Shown: positions 11,320 through 23,619, numbered from the stretch's first letter. The stretch: DNA of 64,000 nt from Stomoxys calcitrans (GCF_963082655.1 NC_081556.1:3013528-3077527); one strand, 5' to 3'. Notes: generated by a model not told the origin, from the letters alone. Program-made: numbers and translations.

Positions 11320-12290
11320 CCTAAATTTTGCGTTGTTGGGTATTAAAACCAAACTTTGAACTTTATCATCCCTAATGTTTAAGTTACAACAAAAACTGTA
11401 TTCCTTCACCCTTTGTTGATAAAGGCAAACATTGCCTGTCATCATTGCATACTCTACTGAGTTCAATCATTGTTCTTCTTATGATAAAATTCCTCAATTA
11501 GCCATTTTATGTTCCTATATTACGAAAATATCTGTCAATAAAGCAACAAGATGTATTTGGAAGAAATTTAAAATCTGTGTCACCGTATCATGTCACATCA
11601 CAAATACATCCATCCATCTAACCAATCAACCATATGTATATATAAATATGTACCGAGACGGCAGCAGGCATATGTTCAGACATAATGCGATATGTCGGAA
11701 TTATGCATCATCTCCATTAAAACTTATTAATTAAGCCTTGTTAATAATAATAATAAAAATCAACGTCGTCATCATCGTCATAGTCCTCAGAAGCAGAGCC
11801 CGGCAGCCGACAATAACGTCGGCATTGCAACCGAACATCATTATACATGTCATTATTATACCATGTTAGCTTGATGTATGTACACTTGGGAAAAGATACA
11901 CATGCCTACAAACACATATTCCCAGGCATACTTCTTTTTTCGAATATTATCCTTATGGGCGTGCCCCCCTTTTGTATGATGGGGCGTATGTATGAATGTT
12001 CATACATAAATAATAACATGCATTTTTCAAAATATATTTAAGCAGAGGTATTTTCAATTTTTTTCCCTCTACGATGGCATTGTGATAATGGAGTCAAAAC
12101 TAGAAGACAATATAGATGTAAATAAAATTTTTATACTACATTCAGAAAATACCGAACTAATCTAGCATTAAGAAGTAATGAGGCTTAGATTTGAACCTTG
12201 TGCGTTACGTTGTAAATTTAACGACGGGGTGTAAAATTCTAAAAAAAATTAAACATCAATCGAGATAAAATGTTTGTAAATTTGTATTAG
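11320..12290. other. Gene-free AT-rich stretch
   Basis: No element was recognised. It holds (AAT)n near 11739-11756, followed by an imperfect (CATCGT)n-like run near 11763-11780. Short frames at 11432-11734 and 11847-12041 lack any domain I recognise. Confidence 0.5.
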
Positions 12291-12299
12291 GGAACTTTC

Positions 12300-13180
12300 C
12301 ATGTATGTCAATAGAAACATGAGGTTGTACGTCTGGGTTCGTATCCAGTTAAAGATGTTAAAAAATAACTTAAAGTGCTTGTTACTCCTCACCCGATGCC
12401 TGTGGATATGTAAGTCCTCAGAAATAATTTTTAGTCGTGGTTATCTCCTCAATAATGCTCTACCAAAGGTGACAAGTAGGTATCCAATCCAGGAAGAATA
12501 TCAAAAAGTATAACTTAAAATGTTTGTAACTCCTTACAATAGAGCAGGATATTAAACAATAACTTAAAATGCTGGTAACTCCATACTAGGCGCCTTGCGC
12601 CTTAAATGCCTTACAAATTTCGACAGCATTATCGTGGAGACAACCAGAACTAAAAACCATTTGTGTATGAATAAAACTTCAGAAATGGTTTTTAGTGCTG
12701 GTTGTCTCCAAAATTTGTAATGTACTCAGACAAAGAGGTGGCGAGTCCAGACTAGAATATCAAAAAATGTAACTAAAAATGTTTGTTACCCCTTACTAGA
12801 GATATAAAGCGCACAACAAGCCGATTATTTGCTTATGTGTATGTCCATAGTGACATGGGAAAGATTAATATCCGTACCATCTTTTCAACCTAACCTAATC
12901 TACTAGAGATCTGTGCGTACCTGTGTCAATTGCAATCTCAATACGAGGCTCAATGCCAGGATTCGAACCCAGACAATGACACTAAAAAATAAATTAAAAT
13001 GTATGTAACTCCTTACTGGAAAACTTTCCGCATGTTAATCATCACGAAAAAATTTTAGCTGTAATTATCTCCCCAATAATGCTTACGAAATTTATGTGGT
13101 AGTAGGCCAAAGGAGACAATAAGGGTCGAATTCAGGCTCGAATCCACAACGTAAAATGTTTGTAACGCCTTAATAAAAAG
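12300..13180 (+). repeat. Cluster of degenerate SINE-like monomers
   Basis: The motif TAACTTAAAATGTTTGTAAC or a variant, followed by TCCTTAC, recurs near 12364, 12511, 12556, 12768, 12993 and 13149. B-box-like strings sit between them (GGGTTCGTATCCAG near 12335, GGATTCGAACCCAG near 12959, GGCTCGAATCCAC near 13134). Spacing is irregular (about 45-225 bp), so this is repeated insertion or decay of one element more than a clean tandem array. A LINE 3' scrap interrupts it at about 12815-12905. Confidence 0.6.
12815..12905 (+). mobile_element. LINE 3' untranslated scrap
   Basis: ATGTGTATGTCCATAGTGAC, GATTAATATCCGTACC and TTTTCAACCTAACCTAAT match the 3' ends at 32940-33008 and 63598-63680, where LINE coding remnants lie just upstream. 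Here no coding remains, so this is a heavily 5'-truncated copy. Confidence 0.75.
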
Positions 13181-13194
13181 CTGTTTATATTAAA

Positions 13195-13395
13195 ATCAGC
13201 GAACATTTTTAGCTGTACTTATTCCCTTCCTATTGTTGGTGAAATTTGTGAGGTATACAGCATTCCTGTCGGATTTGCTTATAAAAAGTAGCTTCATTAT
13301 CATTGAGCTTAAACTTGATTTGGACAATACTCTCTGATATGCGGTAAGTCTTCCTCAGTTTTTTTAATGGAATGTTGGAAATTTGGAATTTCTTT
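13195..13395 (+). mobile_element. SINE-1 copy, 3' part only
   Basis: ATTTGTGAGGTATACAGCAT, GCTTATAAAAAGTAGC, ATCATTGAGCTTAAACTTGA and CTCTGATATGCGG follow the order of the SINE-1 body. The tRNA-like head is not recognisable and the copy is clearly older than the one at 2854. Confidence 0.7.
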
Positions 13396-13399
13396 AAGG

Positions 13400-14880
13400 T
13401 ACGTTTCCCACTTTATTACTCCAACCTCCCGCCTTTGTTTGGGTAAATCGGTAGTTGTTCACTTTACATACTCATTTACTTTTGACTGTTTGTTGTTCTA
13501 TAGACCGTAGACCGTGTGCCTGCACTAACCGAGTTCAGGCTTTTAGAGAATCTGGGGATAAGACAAACAAAATTGGAGAAAAAAACACTAAAAAGATTGC
13601 AAGAGCACAACACAGCACAGCACAGAAGAGTAAAAACAAAACTCACGACAACGACAATAAATTGAAATAAAAAGCAAAAGCACACGCCCCATGATTTTGA
13701 TTAATTACCTCACGGCTTTGACAGAGTGCCTGTTTCACACAAATGAAGTTGTTTTACTTGGAACGCGGGTATTTTACACAGGCTTTGGCTTTGCCTTTGC
13801 CTCTTTAGGTTCTCCGCCTTATTTTCAATTCCTTTAGTTTTTTTGTTGGTTCGTTTGACTCTAAAGGTTCGTGGCTGGTTCAGTTGTGTGTTTTGAGTTG
13901 TTTTCTCAAAGCGGGTTTTCCTTTGAAGAGGAAAACAGAAAGACTGTCAGACAGACAGTGAAACAAACCAATGAGATTACGAATGGCTTTGAATTCAAAG
14001 TAAGACTCAATTTTTATGTTTTTGTTTATATAGTCTTCACTTTAAGCGCGATTTGAATAAGACCCCTGATTGAAGCCAACAGACCACATAAAAGGATTTT
14101 AATGGCAAAGGAAAATTCGCGAAAAATTCTTGGTAACAAAAAACCCAAACAGAAGTTTGATTGAAAAAGAAAGTAAAATTGTATGCCTTAAAAAACGCCG
14201 TAACATCTAAGAACTTGTTTACCAAGCAGTTAATAATGCCCCAAAGCCCTAATTTAGAATGCATTTAATTAGTCTTCTGCGTCTTGGTTACACCTTGATA
14301 TCTGAATCATCATATTCGGCGAATCACCGCAGCCAATGAGATCATATCAATTACTCTATAAGTAATTAATATGCTAAATAAGCTGTAAAAATGCTGCAGA
14401 GCAACAAAGCCTTTAAATTGTTTAAGAAAACAAAATAAGCGCTTAAATCCTACAGCCGAACAACAAAAACACAAAGTCGACCAACGAATTTATGACAATA
14501 CCCCCATGGAGGAACTTTTGGAAGATGTCTCATCAAAGGCCAAGCACACAATGAGGACAACGTATCAAAATCAGAGACTTGACGTGTTTTTAAAGTCGTA
14601 AACAAGAATCACAATGAAATCAAAAACTTAAAATCACAACAATAACCACATCAACAAAGTACAATGAGCTTATCCAGATGCGTAAGTGGTTACACTCGAG
14701 AAAAAAAGTCAGTCAAAACAGATAGAAACATTGGAACATAATAACCGAAAACATGAAATTATACAACTATCAAAGAAATATCCCTTCAATACATGTTTGA
14801 ACTCAATGAAATAAGGATGAATATATTTTTAAACTCAATTATCGTTGGTCAAAGATTTTTTACTTGAAATTAAGGAATTC
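13400..14880. other. Gene-free stretch
   Basis: No element or gene was recognised. It includes an ACAGC/ACAAC-rich segment near 13608-13622 and several A-rich tracts. Overlapping opposite-strand frames at 13455-13685 show no domains. Confidence 0.5.
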
Positions 14881-14889
14881 GTATCTCAA

Positions 14890-15160
14890 ATGGTAATTTT
14901 ATAGGTAGAAGAGGTTAACAGAATCCTGAAGAGTATAGCAGAAACATTTTTCAGCGGTGGATTTCCCTTACTAATGCTGGTGACATTTCTGAAGCATTCA
15001 TCCTTGTAAGATTTCTCTACTAAGTAGAGTCGCTCGGCAGCATTACGTTCGGTCTCGGCTATAAAAAGAAGATCCCACATTCGCAACGGCCGTCTTTCGT
15101 TGATATGAAAAAAGTATGACCGCTGTTCCTTAATGAATGATTCGGTCGAAAAAGGGTGTG
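14890..15160 (+). mobile_element. SINE-1 copy, old and diverged
   Basis: AGCAGAAACATTTTTCAGCG, TACTAATGCTGGTGACATTT, CGGTCTCGGCTATAAAAAGA and GTTGATATGAAAAAAG follow the SINE-1 order, then TGTTCCTTAATGAATG. The tRNA-like head before 14930 is too worn to score. The minus-strand 66-codon frame is a shadow of it. Confidence 0.75.
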
Positions 15161-15164
15161 CTCT

Positions 15165-16090
15165 GTCTCTATATCTACCAACTCTCCTTATTAGTAGATA
15201 CAGGAAGTTAAAGTCACACAGTGGGATAGAATCGAAAGAAAACTAATAAAAAATATGCCGTTTGAGAACGGATAGAGATAACTGAAATTTTAAATGATCA
15301 GAGCTGAGGTGTTATCGAGATCATGTCCAAAATTTCAAGGCCCTAGCGCCTCTAGGCAAAGCTTCTACCCATACTTCGTTTCCATATAGGAAGATACTAT
15401 TGTATCATGAGCTTGAACCTGCTTGCTAGAAGTTGCATATAGAAGGTAAGCTTGAAGGTCCATCTGCCTCACCTGTTATCATTTCATCTTGACTGTCACA
15501 TTCTTATCGTGTTCTACTAATATTCTCTAAAGGGGATTGCAATTAGAAATACCGTTTAGCGTCAATTATCTGTTCCAAGGCCGTAACTCTCAACACATCC
15601 GTCCTATACTATGGCAGACTTCCATCTTGAGCTTGCTCCTGTGGGCTAGAGGTTCTATTAAAAAATATTTTCTGAGACCTCCATCATCAGCATTTCATCA
15701 TACATGATGTTCATAGGTCGGGATTTTGGTATGAACCCGAGTGAATGTTTAGAAGTGTACCTTTGAAGTTCATATTAATGATGTATAATACATCTACTCA
15801 TAGGAGAAGTTGTTATCGTTCAATGTTGCTAACAGAATGATAGATCGGTTGTGGTGGTTTTGCCTGCATCCACCACATCCAATACTATTACCATGTTTGG
15901 ATCACCTTTCCCCTTTCCGAATAAAATCAGTTTTGCTGTTTCCATGTACCTCGTAGTATTTCCTAGAACAGATTTCTGTTACAGAAGTTCCGAAACATTT
16001 CTAGTCGTCCTTCGGAAATTATTGTTACGGTCTCCGTTTGGTCTGGGCCTTTTGAAGGCTACATGTAACGAGCTTGAGTCCTCGAGTGTA
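15165..16090. other. Unrecognised moderately complex stretch
   Basis: Two related segments are visible: ATGAGCTTGAACCTGCTTGC near 15408 and CTTGAGCTTGCTCCTGTGGG near 15625, each followed by CCATC and ATTTCATC strings. This suggests an old repeat. The opposed 144- and 143-codon frames at 15851-16410 carry no domain I recognise; the 3' part of this overlaps the LINE remnant that follows. Confidence 0.4.
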
Positions 16091-16159
16091 AATGGGGGAG
16101 TGTTTCCGAGAGTGGTTACAATATTTCGTTTATGGCTCTGCCGAGTGCCTTTTTTACCT

Positions 16160-16845
16160 CCTAACATTAGGTATGTTCTGCTTTCACTACTCCCCAGATC
16201 AAGAAGTAAGGGACCAAATTGTTTACGTTGTAATAGATGGATGGTATTCATCCAGCGTGGTAGATGTACAATCGAGCGAACATAGATTCGGATCATTACC
16301 TTGTTGCAGCAACGGTTCGCACCCGTTTGAGCATTCAAGAAAAGTACGATCTCACACTGCACGGAAGCTGTACATTGAAAAGCTGCAAACACAACAGAAG
16401 GCAACGCCAAACTCCACTCGACTAACTCAAGTACTGGACGAAAGTAGTCCTTGTCCTAATGATAGAACGGCCCAGAAAAAATCCATTGCCCACTCCATGG
16501 TAAATGTCGCGAAATCCGTAATTGGGTACCCAAGCAACTCATGGTACGACCAAAAATGTCGAAATGCTAGCGAAATCAAGAATGTGGTTTACAGAGCAAC
16601 CCTACAATCAGTAGCAATGCGCCAGATGAAGGAGAGATATCAGGAGAGAAGAGAAACATCCATTCATGGGAAAGAAAAAGGAAACAGAAATACATGAATG
16701 TGAGCAAATTGAGATGTACAGGAGTCAGGATGAAGTCCGGAAATTTTATTAAAGAATCAAACATCAAACTGATGGCTTTGGTGCAGACACATTCTCCCGC
16801 AGAGACAAAGAAGGAAATTTGCAAGCCGTTCCGGTCTATACTATA
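16160..16845 (+). pseudogene. LINE remnant: endonuclease C-terminus and linker to RT
   Basis: The order fits an APE-type LINE ORF2. Near 16200-16262 the frame reads DQIVYVVIDGWYSSSVVDV, the approach to the endonuclease end. At about 16280-16345, in another frame, it reads NIDSDHYLVAATVRTRLSIQ, holding the conserved SDH triad. Then in the first frame come RSHTARKLYIEKLQ, NSWYDQKCRNASEIKNVVYR and MRQMKERYQERRE, typical of the linker before RT. After about 16690 a third frame reads HECEQIEMYRSQDEVRKFY, a stop, then DTFSRRDKEGNL. Frameshifts and the stop show it is dead. The RT is missing. It may belong to the same family as the remnant at 45795-46600, which has the complementary ends. Confidence 0.85.
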
Positions 16846-16849
16846 TTCC

Positions 16850-18820
16850 GATGTCTACATGTTATTTAAGGGAGCTAATATCTCGCCTTGTCATATCGAG
16901 CATCATAGGCGCTCAGTTTTGAAACAAGATACGGTGCCATCCGGCCTCTCACTAAGACTCTCCGCAAGATACAGCTCATTGTGCGCGACTGCAGAAGTAG
17001 CTACACCACTATCCGCAATGCTAAACTTCTCATTATAAAGAAGAACACCACACAGATTGGAATTTAAAATCCCAGCCTGTGTTAGACTCATAGTTATCTC
17101 ATGCTAGAAGCAGGAATGGTTCTATATTGTTCATATTTCATATACTTGCCTTTAGCATTTTTGCTGACATGGTATATCTTAGTCTGAAACAGAAGTCGAT
17201 GGACTTGAGATCCTAACCTACAGACTCTCTTTTAACTTCCTTACTGAGATTGTTATCATTTGGAATCCATATGCTTTCGCAATGGTGCCCGGAGACTCAA
17301 GATAGCGAAAATCAGTTAATTGACAATTTTTTTTCAGCAGTGAATTATCCAAATTTCTTTGAACTGCTTTGCATTTTACTTGAGTGTAGGGCATGAGTGG
17401 CAGAAGATGCCTTTCAGTTTCGTAGAATTTAGTTGGGTAACACACTTCATTCATATCGGCCAGCAATTACAACAACAACAACAACAACGGGAACAATATG
17501 GATAAAATAAAAGTATTTTATGGTTTATAACAATCATAAAGTTATGCACAAACTGTGACATTTTTATGACATTCTGACGTTTAGTCTGTGGTCTCGTGGT
17601 GTTGGCCAAGTTAACACACAAAGGGAGGCCCAATATTATGGCTTGGTGTCCGTTGGTATCTTCGTTGTTGTTTTGTTTTTTTTTTTTCTTTTCTTTTTTG
17701 GAAGATGAAGGTGGGGGTTTAAGCTCATACCTAAACAAATGTGGACCAACATAACAAACGCAAGAAAAAAATCAAACAAATATAAAATAAAACAAAAAGC
17801 AACACACCATGAATAGCAACTTAATGGAAGGGACGACTTTGTCTTAGGAGTTTCTGTCTTCTCTGCCTGATGCTGATGTTCTTCAATGCAGTGGAATGAA
17901 ATATGATATCAAATAAAAAGCAAATTAAAAGCGATAAAAATCATTTCGATTCCCATACAACAAGGCAAAAGAAGAAAACAAACACACAAAAAAAGAACTT
18001 CAAGCCACAACAACACCATCGGGAAAAAGGGAATTTTCGATTTGGTTCGGGCGTTTGTTCACCATGTTTATGGCACATTTGTGGGCATTCTCATAATTCC
18101 GTTTTGTCTTGCACTTTTATTTGAATGTTTTCGCTTTCGTACGATATGTACTGTCCGTTGCCTCTTTGCTGTCTTTTTAAAGGCAACTTGGCGATTTGTT
18201 ATTCAATGTTATTAAGGTTATAAATTTTGTAATTGTAGGTGTGAATTCTTCCGGGGGAGTATAAAATGGCCCTTTTAACAATACCATAGTCTCAATGCCG
18301 CCAAACCTGAGGTTTCCACCAGAGCTTTTCACAAAGTGTCAGATTTCAAAAGAATCTCAGAAAAGGGATCTGTCCATTGTCACTTGGAGACCAATGTCAA
18401 GCAGGCATATTGAACAACAACACAACAGCACCCACATGTTCTTTATATAATTGGCACAAAATCCCTTTGGGGGCTAAGAAAGAGGATTAATTAAAAATTT
18501 ATTTAAAAATCATAGGGTGACAGGCACAGATCACATACACAAAACGGAAACAAGTTTTGAATTTTTGATTCCATTGATTGAAACACTGGCTTGTGAGATT
18601 TTTGTTATAATTTGGGGGCATAAATCACTTCAAACGTAATCTGAAAGGCTTAAGATACGCATAAAAAATTTCGTGTTGTAACATAACATTTTCAGATAAG
18701 AACAAGTTGTTTTATAACATGTGGGAGTAGCTGAGGTAGCTAAGCTTTTGACAGGTGATAAAAACTAAAGTACCTTAGGAAGGCAAAAAAAAAAAAAACG
18801 CAGAAAAAACAAATAAATAG
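16850..18820. other. Gene-free stretch with simple repeats
   Basis: No gene was recognised. A 114-codon frame at 16694-17038 and its 62-codon antisense shadow lack domains. A (CAA)n run at about 17466-17492, a T-run with CTTTT repeats near 17675-17699 and a further A-run near 18785-18798 are present. Confidence 0.5.
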
Positions 18821-18825
18821 AAGTA

Positions 18826-19650
18826 AAAAACGTGTAAGTTTGGCCGGGACGAATCTTATATACCCTCCTCCATGGATGGCGTGTGACAAGTTCTTTGTAT
18901 AACTTATCAAATATACAACAACTAAATAATAACCGTACTTGTCATGGCTGTGAGAAGTCATAGAAATATACCACATCCAAAATTGCGGGCAAATTGAATA
19001 ATAATTGCGATCTCCAGAGGCTCAGGAAGTCATAACAGGGCGATCGGGTTATATGGCAACCATATCCGGTTATAGACCGACTTAGACCGTACTAAGCACA
19101 GTTATTGAATGCCAAAACAAAACGCTGCTTGTAAGATTTCTGACAAATTGTATAAGAATTGGCGCCTTCTAGAAGCACAATAAGTCAAATCGGTTTACAT
19201 GGCAGCTATATCAGATATATACCGATTAAGACATTTACCGATTTAGACCATACTTGGCACTGTTGTTAGAAGTCATACCGTTGCACTTTATAGAGGCCTA
19301 AAGGTCAAATCTGAAGATCGAAGATCGGGCAGCTATATCAGGTTATGGACCGATTTGAACAATAATGGCACAAATGTTGATAAGAATTGCGCCCACTAGA
19401 AACTTTTGAAGGCAAATGGGAAGATTGGTCTATATGACAGCTATTGTATATAAAAACATGGAGCGATTTGGCCCATTTGCAATATCAACCGATCTACACC
19501 AATAAAAAATACTTGCGCAAAATTTCAAGCGCTTTTGACAGACGGACCACGGGCTGACTTTACGATGTTATAGCGATCGAGAATATAAATACTTTTTGGG
19601 GTCTTAGACAAATATTTTGAGGTGTTACAAAGCAAAAGACAATATTATTA
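18826..19650 (+). mobile_element. Family A copy, short array
   Basis: Head: AAGTTTGGCCGGGACGAATC and TATATACCCTCCTCCATGGA. Then come three to four degenerate monomers with GATCGGGTTATATGGCAACC, TCGGTTTACATGGCAGCTAT and ATTGGTCTATATGACAGC, and a tail with AATTTCAAGCGCTTTTGACA, GACGGACC, ATAAATACTTTTTGGGGTCT and TTTTGAGGTGTTACAAA. The order of parts is the same as in the copy at 37297. Confidence 0.8.
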
Positions 19651-19689
19651 TAAAAATGTAAACTTTGAAAAATATTGGAGAAGGATTGC

Positions 19690-20118
19690 TCTAACTATAC
19701 ACTACATCCTATCAAATCAGATCAATAATGGAGGCTTATTTAGTCTATATATGGGGGCTATAACTGCTTGTAGCGTAAGACTTAGTAAGGAGTAGCAAAC
19801 TCTGTCGAAATCTGAGGAAAAATAAGAATTCTGGGTTTAGAAGCCAAAACGGTATATTGGTCCACATAACGCGCTTAGTTTGGCCAGACCTAATCTTAGT
19901 AACCCAATTTCTTGAATTCTGCTCAAAAGATACAGAACTTAACCAGTGTATTTTTCCTATTATTTTGAAGAATGAAAATTGGCGAATGAATGTGACTTTG
20001 AAGGTCTCAAGAAGACTTTTTCTATATAAACCGGTTTCCCAAATATACTTTTTGAGTCCGAAGAGGGTGCAATTCTTATCCTATTTGGCTGAAATTTTGC
20101 ACGATGACTTGTTCTAAG
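19690..20118. repeat. Family A scraps in mixed orientation
   Basis: TATATATGGGGGCTATAAC near 19747 and a worn head GCGCTTAGTTTGGCCAGACC near 19870 read on the plus strand. The stretch near 20060-20112 (GGGTGCAATTCTTATCC, TTTGGCTGAAATTTTGCAC) is a monomer on the minus strand. This looks like rearranged remains. Confidence 0.55.
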
Positions 20119-20124
20119 TACTTA

Positions 20125-20292
20125 GGCGCCCGGTAGACGACTTGGTAGCGGGCTCGAATTGATAGTCCGTGGGTCGAGGATTCGATTCCTACCATAGGCC
20201 TTGGTCTATCGCTACTGTGGTATCACAATGGACTAAAATTGTCTAAGTGAGTCTGTAAATGACTGCCACTTTTATCTAACCTAAAGTTTTTT
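20125..20292 (+). mobile_element. Second tRNA-like SINE type
   Basis: The head has an A-box-like ACTTGGTAGCGGGCTCG near 20159... upstream region 20139-20156 and a B-box GGATTCGATTCC near 20177-20188. The body reads TGTGGTATCACAATGGACTA and TCTAAGTGAGTCTGTAAATG and ends in TATCTAACCTAA. It does not fold as a plausible tRNA gene over its length, so I call it a SINE. Its TAACCTAA end resembles the tail of the LINE 3' ends at 12890, 32990 and 63665. Confidence 0.6.
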
Positions 20293-20299
20293 CAGTTCA

Positions 20300-21485
20300 A
20301 GGAACCGGTTTCTTTTGTAGCTATATCAAAAAACTTGTCTGAAGTCTAGGGCTGCAGAGTAAAAGTCGCAGTTGGACTCTTGAGTCCGGATAGAGTTTGT
20401 TTTGCCTGGCTCCGAACCGCCAGGATATTTGTTGTTGTTTTAGGATATTTAATTTAATGGAAGAATTGTCACTAAATTTTCACTTCATAAGAACAACTAC
20501 AAAAATCTCGACCCACAATTACCTGAACCTCCCAAAACGAACCCCAGGCAATAAAAACGTACTCATGCCTGCATTTTTATTGTTTGTCATAAATCAAAGT
20601 CAACTCCAAAAACGTATGTTTATGACAACTCTTTTTACAACGTAGTCCTCCTAGATCGACGACAGACGTGGAATTTAAACATCTATAAAACACAAAATAC
20701 GTACAACGCACTTGGAAAATCAGAAGCGGTCTCCTTGACCCCTTCCTTGCTGCTACGGTCAAACACATCGTAAGGCAAAAGCAACGCAAACAGACAAATA
20801 TTGTCGGTTAACATAAATGCCGTCTGTATATCAAGAGTTTGCCGCAAATGCGCACGTGTCAAACTGTCAAAAATCACGGCTGGTAATTTTGATGTTTGTT
20901 TTTGTTCGCTCTGTCAAAGGCAAAAACCCATAAACCATCAAATTGTTGTAAAAAATGACACTTACATAAACATAACATCCTTTAATAGTGGTACATCAAC
21001 ACAAACTGTTTAAAAATTGCTTGTTTGGTATTTAACCAACGATAAAGTTTACGCCGCAACGAATTAATATTCAATGAATGATTGACACCTGGAACAGGCA
21101 TGGACTTAAGTTCCATACAGAGAGAGAGAGTGAGGGGGAATGATGAAATCCTATAGCAATAATTGGAAATGGTATATGTTAGAAATTAAAACTAGCTGTT
21201 GTAGCAGAAAGAATCAAAGTTTCCGCCCTTAGATTTCCTTGAATCAACAATTCAATCATGCTTCCAAGCCAGACATTTTTAAATTGGAAAGTTATTTCGC
21301 AAATTACAAGGTGAAAGTCAAAACAATACAACTATGGCTGACAGTTTTCGGAAATTATATATGTGGAATCGATGTTGCTTAGCTACTTAAATATATGTTT
21401 AAACCTTTTTGGAGGCAACAATTGTGAGAAACTGGCAAAAAGAGTCTAAATTAAAGGAAAGAGATTTAAAAGTTTCGATTGTACC
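20300..21485. other. Gene-free stretch
   Basis: No recognised element. An (AG)n run lies at about 21119-21129. The opposed short frames at 20577-21013 show no domain I recognise. Confidence 0.5.
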
Positions 21486-21489
21486 AAAA

Positions 21490-21900
21490 ACTTTTGATTG
21501 ATATATGGAGTAAATAACTTTAAACGCAAATATATTCACATTAGTATTCTGCTTGTTTTGGCATGATGTTGTGCCTCCACCATGGGTCGTGTTCATCTTG
21601 TTCCGTACCCGACATCTATGCTGCTTTCTTCCAATTTTATTCTCTAGATGAAAAAGCATGACTTTTCCTAAATGGTAGATGTTATAGGAGGACATTACAT
21701 CGTAATTTTTAGCCAACCCGACTAAGAACTATGACCTTCAGGGGCACAATTAAGGAGATCAGTTTTTATGGGAGTTATATCATATAATGGACCCATTTGG
21801 TCCACAATTTATAAAGATATTCAAAGTCATTATAAAATAAGCAAAGCTAAAAGCGATATGAATTGTGACCTCTTGACGCCACATACATTTTTCGTTCTAT
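21490..21900 (+). repeat. Old family A remnant
   Basis: CCTCCACCATGGGTCGTGTT near 21575 is the worn 5' terminal motif, and GAGATCAGTTTTTATGGGAG with TATATCATATAATGGACCCA near 21755-21800 is a worn monomer. A roughly 50-bp segment at 21492-21541 recurs at 23290-23339. Confidence 0.55.
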
Positions 21901-21959
21901 TTGTAATAGTAAATTTATTTTTTGTTGATTTCTCTTTGTCATGGAGCTGTCAATGAAGA

Positions 21960-23045
21960 ATGACTTTTTTAATGGCGTTAAACTTTTTGAACCAATCTAT
22001 CGTTCTTAAATCCTTACAATGAAATCAACTTTGATTAAAGAAATTATTGTTATCTGCATTGTTTTCATTAGACAGCAAATTCAATCAGTCGTCATTCTAA
22101 CCTCATAAGATAAAGAATATTTAAAAAAGGGGCAGACTTTGTTTATAACCATGCTAAAAGCCTCCATAGTAGTAAACCGTTTCGTTCATGATGTGAACTA
22201 ATTAAAAACTTCAACTTGAGAAGGTTTTCCTCTTGAGAATGTTGCATCTCATCAATGAATTGAAAACTGTTTTATTATAAACCGTTTTAATGTTTCCTAA
22301 TGAGATTTAATGGTTGTCACCATAGCAGCCAACTCCGTAGCAAATTTAGTTAAAAGCCACTGCTACACTCCAAAATACATTTTATTGTGCATTAAAGATC
22401 TCTCTAACCAAAACACAAACATTGAATACCTTTCGATAACGGGAGAGAAAAAAAAAACAATTTCCTTCTAGTCCATTTTCTATTAAAACATAAAAAATCG
22501 AAACTACTGCACTTTGGCCATCAATTGGTCGCAGATATTGGTGAGAAGAACATCGAAAAACTATTTCGAAAAATTGTTTTCCAATGATGTTGTACGGTAC
22601 CAAGGACCAGAGGAAAGAGCCAACGAATGTTGGTGATGAAATGAAATTGCCACTGCGACACGATTAACCACTTTAAATTTGATATTAAATGACATCATTA
22701 CCTTCCAAGCGAAATCCCAAAATGGACCATAAAAATACACTAAAAACGTGAGCTAGCCAGCTCTTCAAACAAGGCAGCCCGGGCAGGCAGAAGAGCTTCT
22801 CATAGCAAACAGACGATGCTGAATGGAAGAATAGCATATGTATATGCACAACTAGAATCCACATTATATGGTTATTGAATAACGAGGATGATGTGAGTCA
22901 GGTTTAAGATAAGTTTTCTTTTTTTTTTTTTGCTAGAAAAGGTGAGAAGTCAAATGACAATGTCATGTGTGTAACACTACTCAGAATGTAGATAAAGATT
23001 TTAAGCAATATGTTTTAAAAAGTAGATGAGACGTAATTGAACAAG
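21960..23045. other. Gene-free stretch
   Basis: Nothing recognised beyond A- and T-runs (near 22451 and 22919-22933). The 73-codon minus frame at 22382-22603 has no domain I recognise. Confidence 0.5.
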
Positions 23046-23049
23046 GGTA

Positions 23050-23340
23050 TTTTAATGCGTGAAAATGGAAGAACTATATACAGCATTAGACAAGTTCTTT
23101 GCAATGCTTTCTCAGCAGAGAGGATCGACTTTTATAGAAGCTATATCAAGTAATCGAACTTTAAGTACAGCAATTGTCATGGCAGTAAGAATGTATTACT
23201 AAACCCCACATCCAATGCATAACTAAACACCACATCCTTTTAAGGCACAACCAGTCAAATCGGGAGATCGGATCGAAGGGTTTATTTGCATTTGATTGAT
23301 ATATGAAGTTAATAACTTTAAATGCAAATATATTCACATG
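23050..23340 (+). repeat. Old family A remnant with repeated 50-bp segment
   Basis: GACAAGTTCTTTGC near 23090 matches the segment after the family A head, and TTTTATAGAAGCTATATCAAG and GTCATGGCAGTAAGAATG match monomer starts as seen near 18940. The end (23290-23339) repeats the sequence at 21492-21541. Confidence 0.5.
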
Positions 23341-23619
23341 TGTATTTTTCTTTTCTTAGCGTTGAGTTCGATTTCCACTATAGAACGCAATTGGCAAGTC
23401 CTAGGCACTATCTCATTTCATCATTTACAAAATCGATGTCGAAAACTAAAAGAAGAAATTGTGATCAGAAATGGGAACCGAAATTAAATTATGTTAATTA
23501 CCATGGGAGCTTTGTCTTTAGCCATGTGACGGCTACGGACACTGTGTTATCATTGATACATTGCCCGATGTTCCAGACAGTGTGGCTTACTTAATGCCTG
23601 AGCCGTTTTTTTTTGTAAA

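Noticed and set aside
15851..16410. Opposed 144- and 143-codon frames as genes
   Set aside because: Two overlapping antisense frames of equal length without domains; the 3' part overlaps a LINE remnant in a third frame.
16092..16697. The longest frame (201 codons) as a cellular gene
   Set aside because: Its middle and end match the LINE endonuclease-to-RT linker, and the coding signal changes frame inside it, so it is a transposon remnant.
20139..20200. A tRNA gene
   Set aside because: A B-box is present but the sequence does not pair as a cloverleaf and continues into a SINE-like body.
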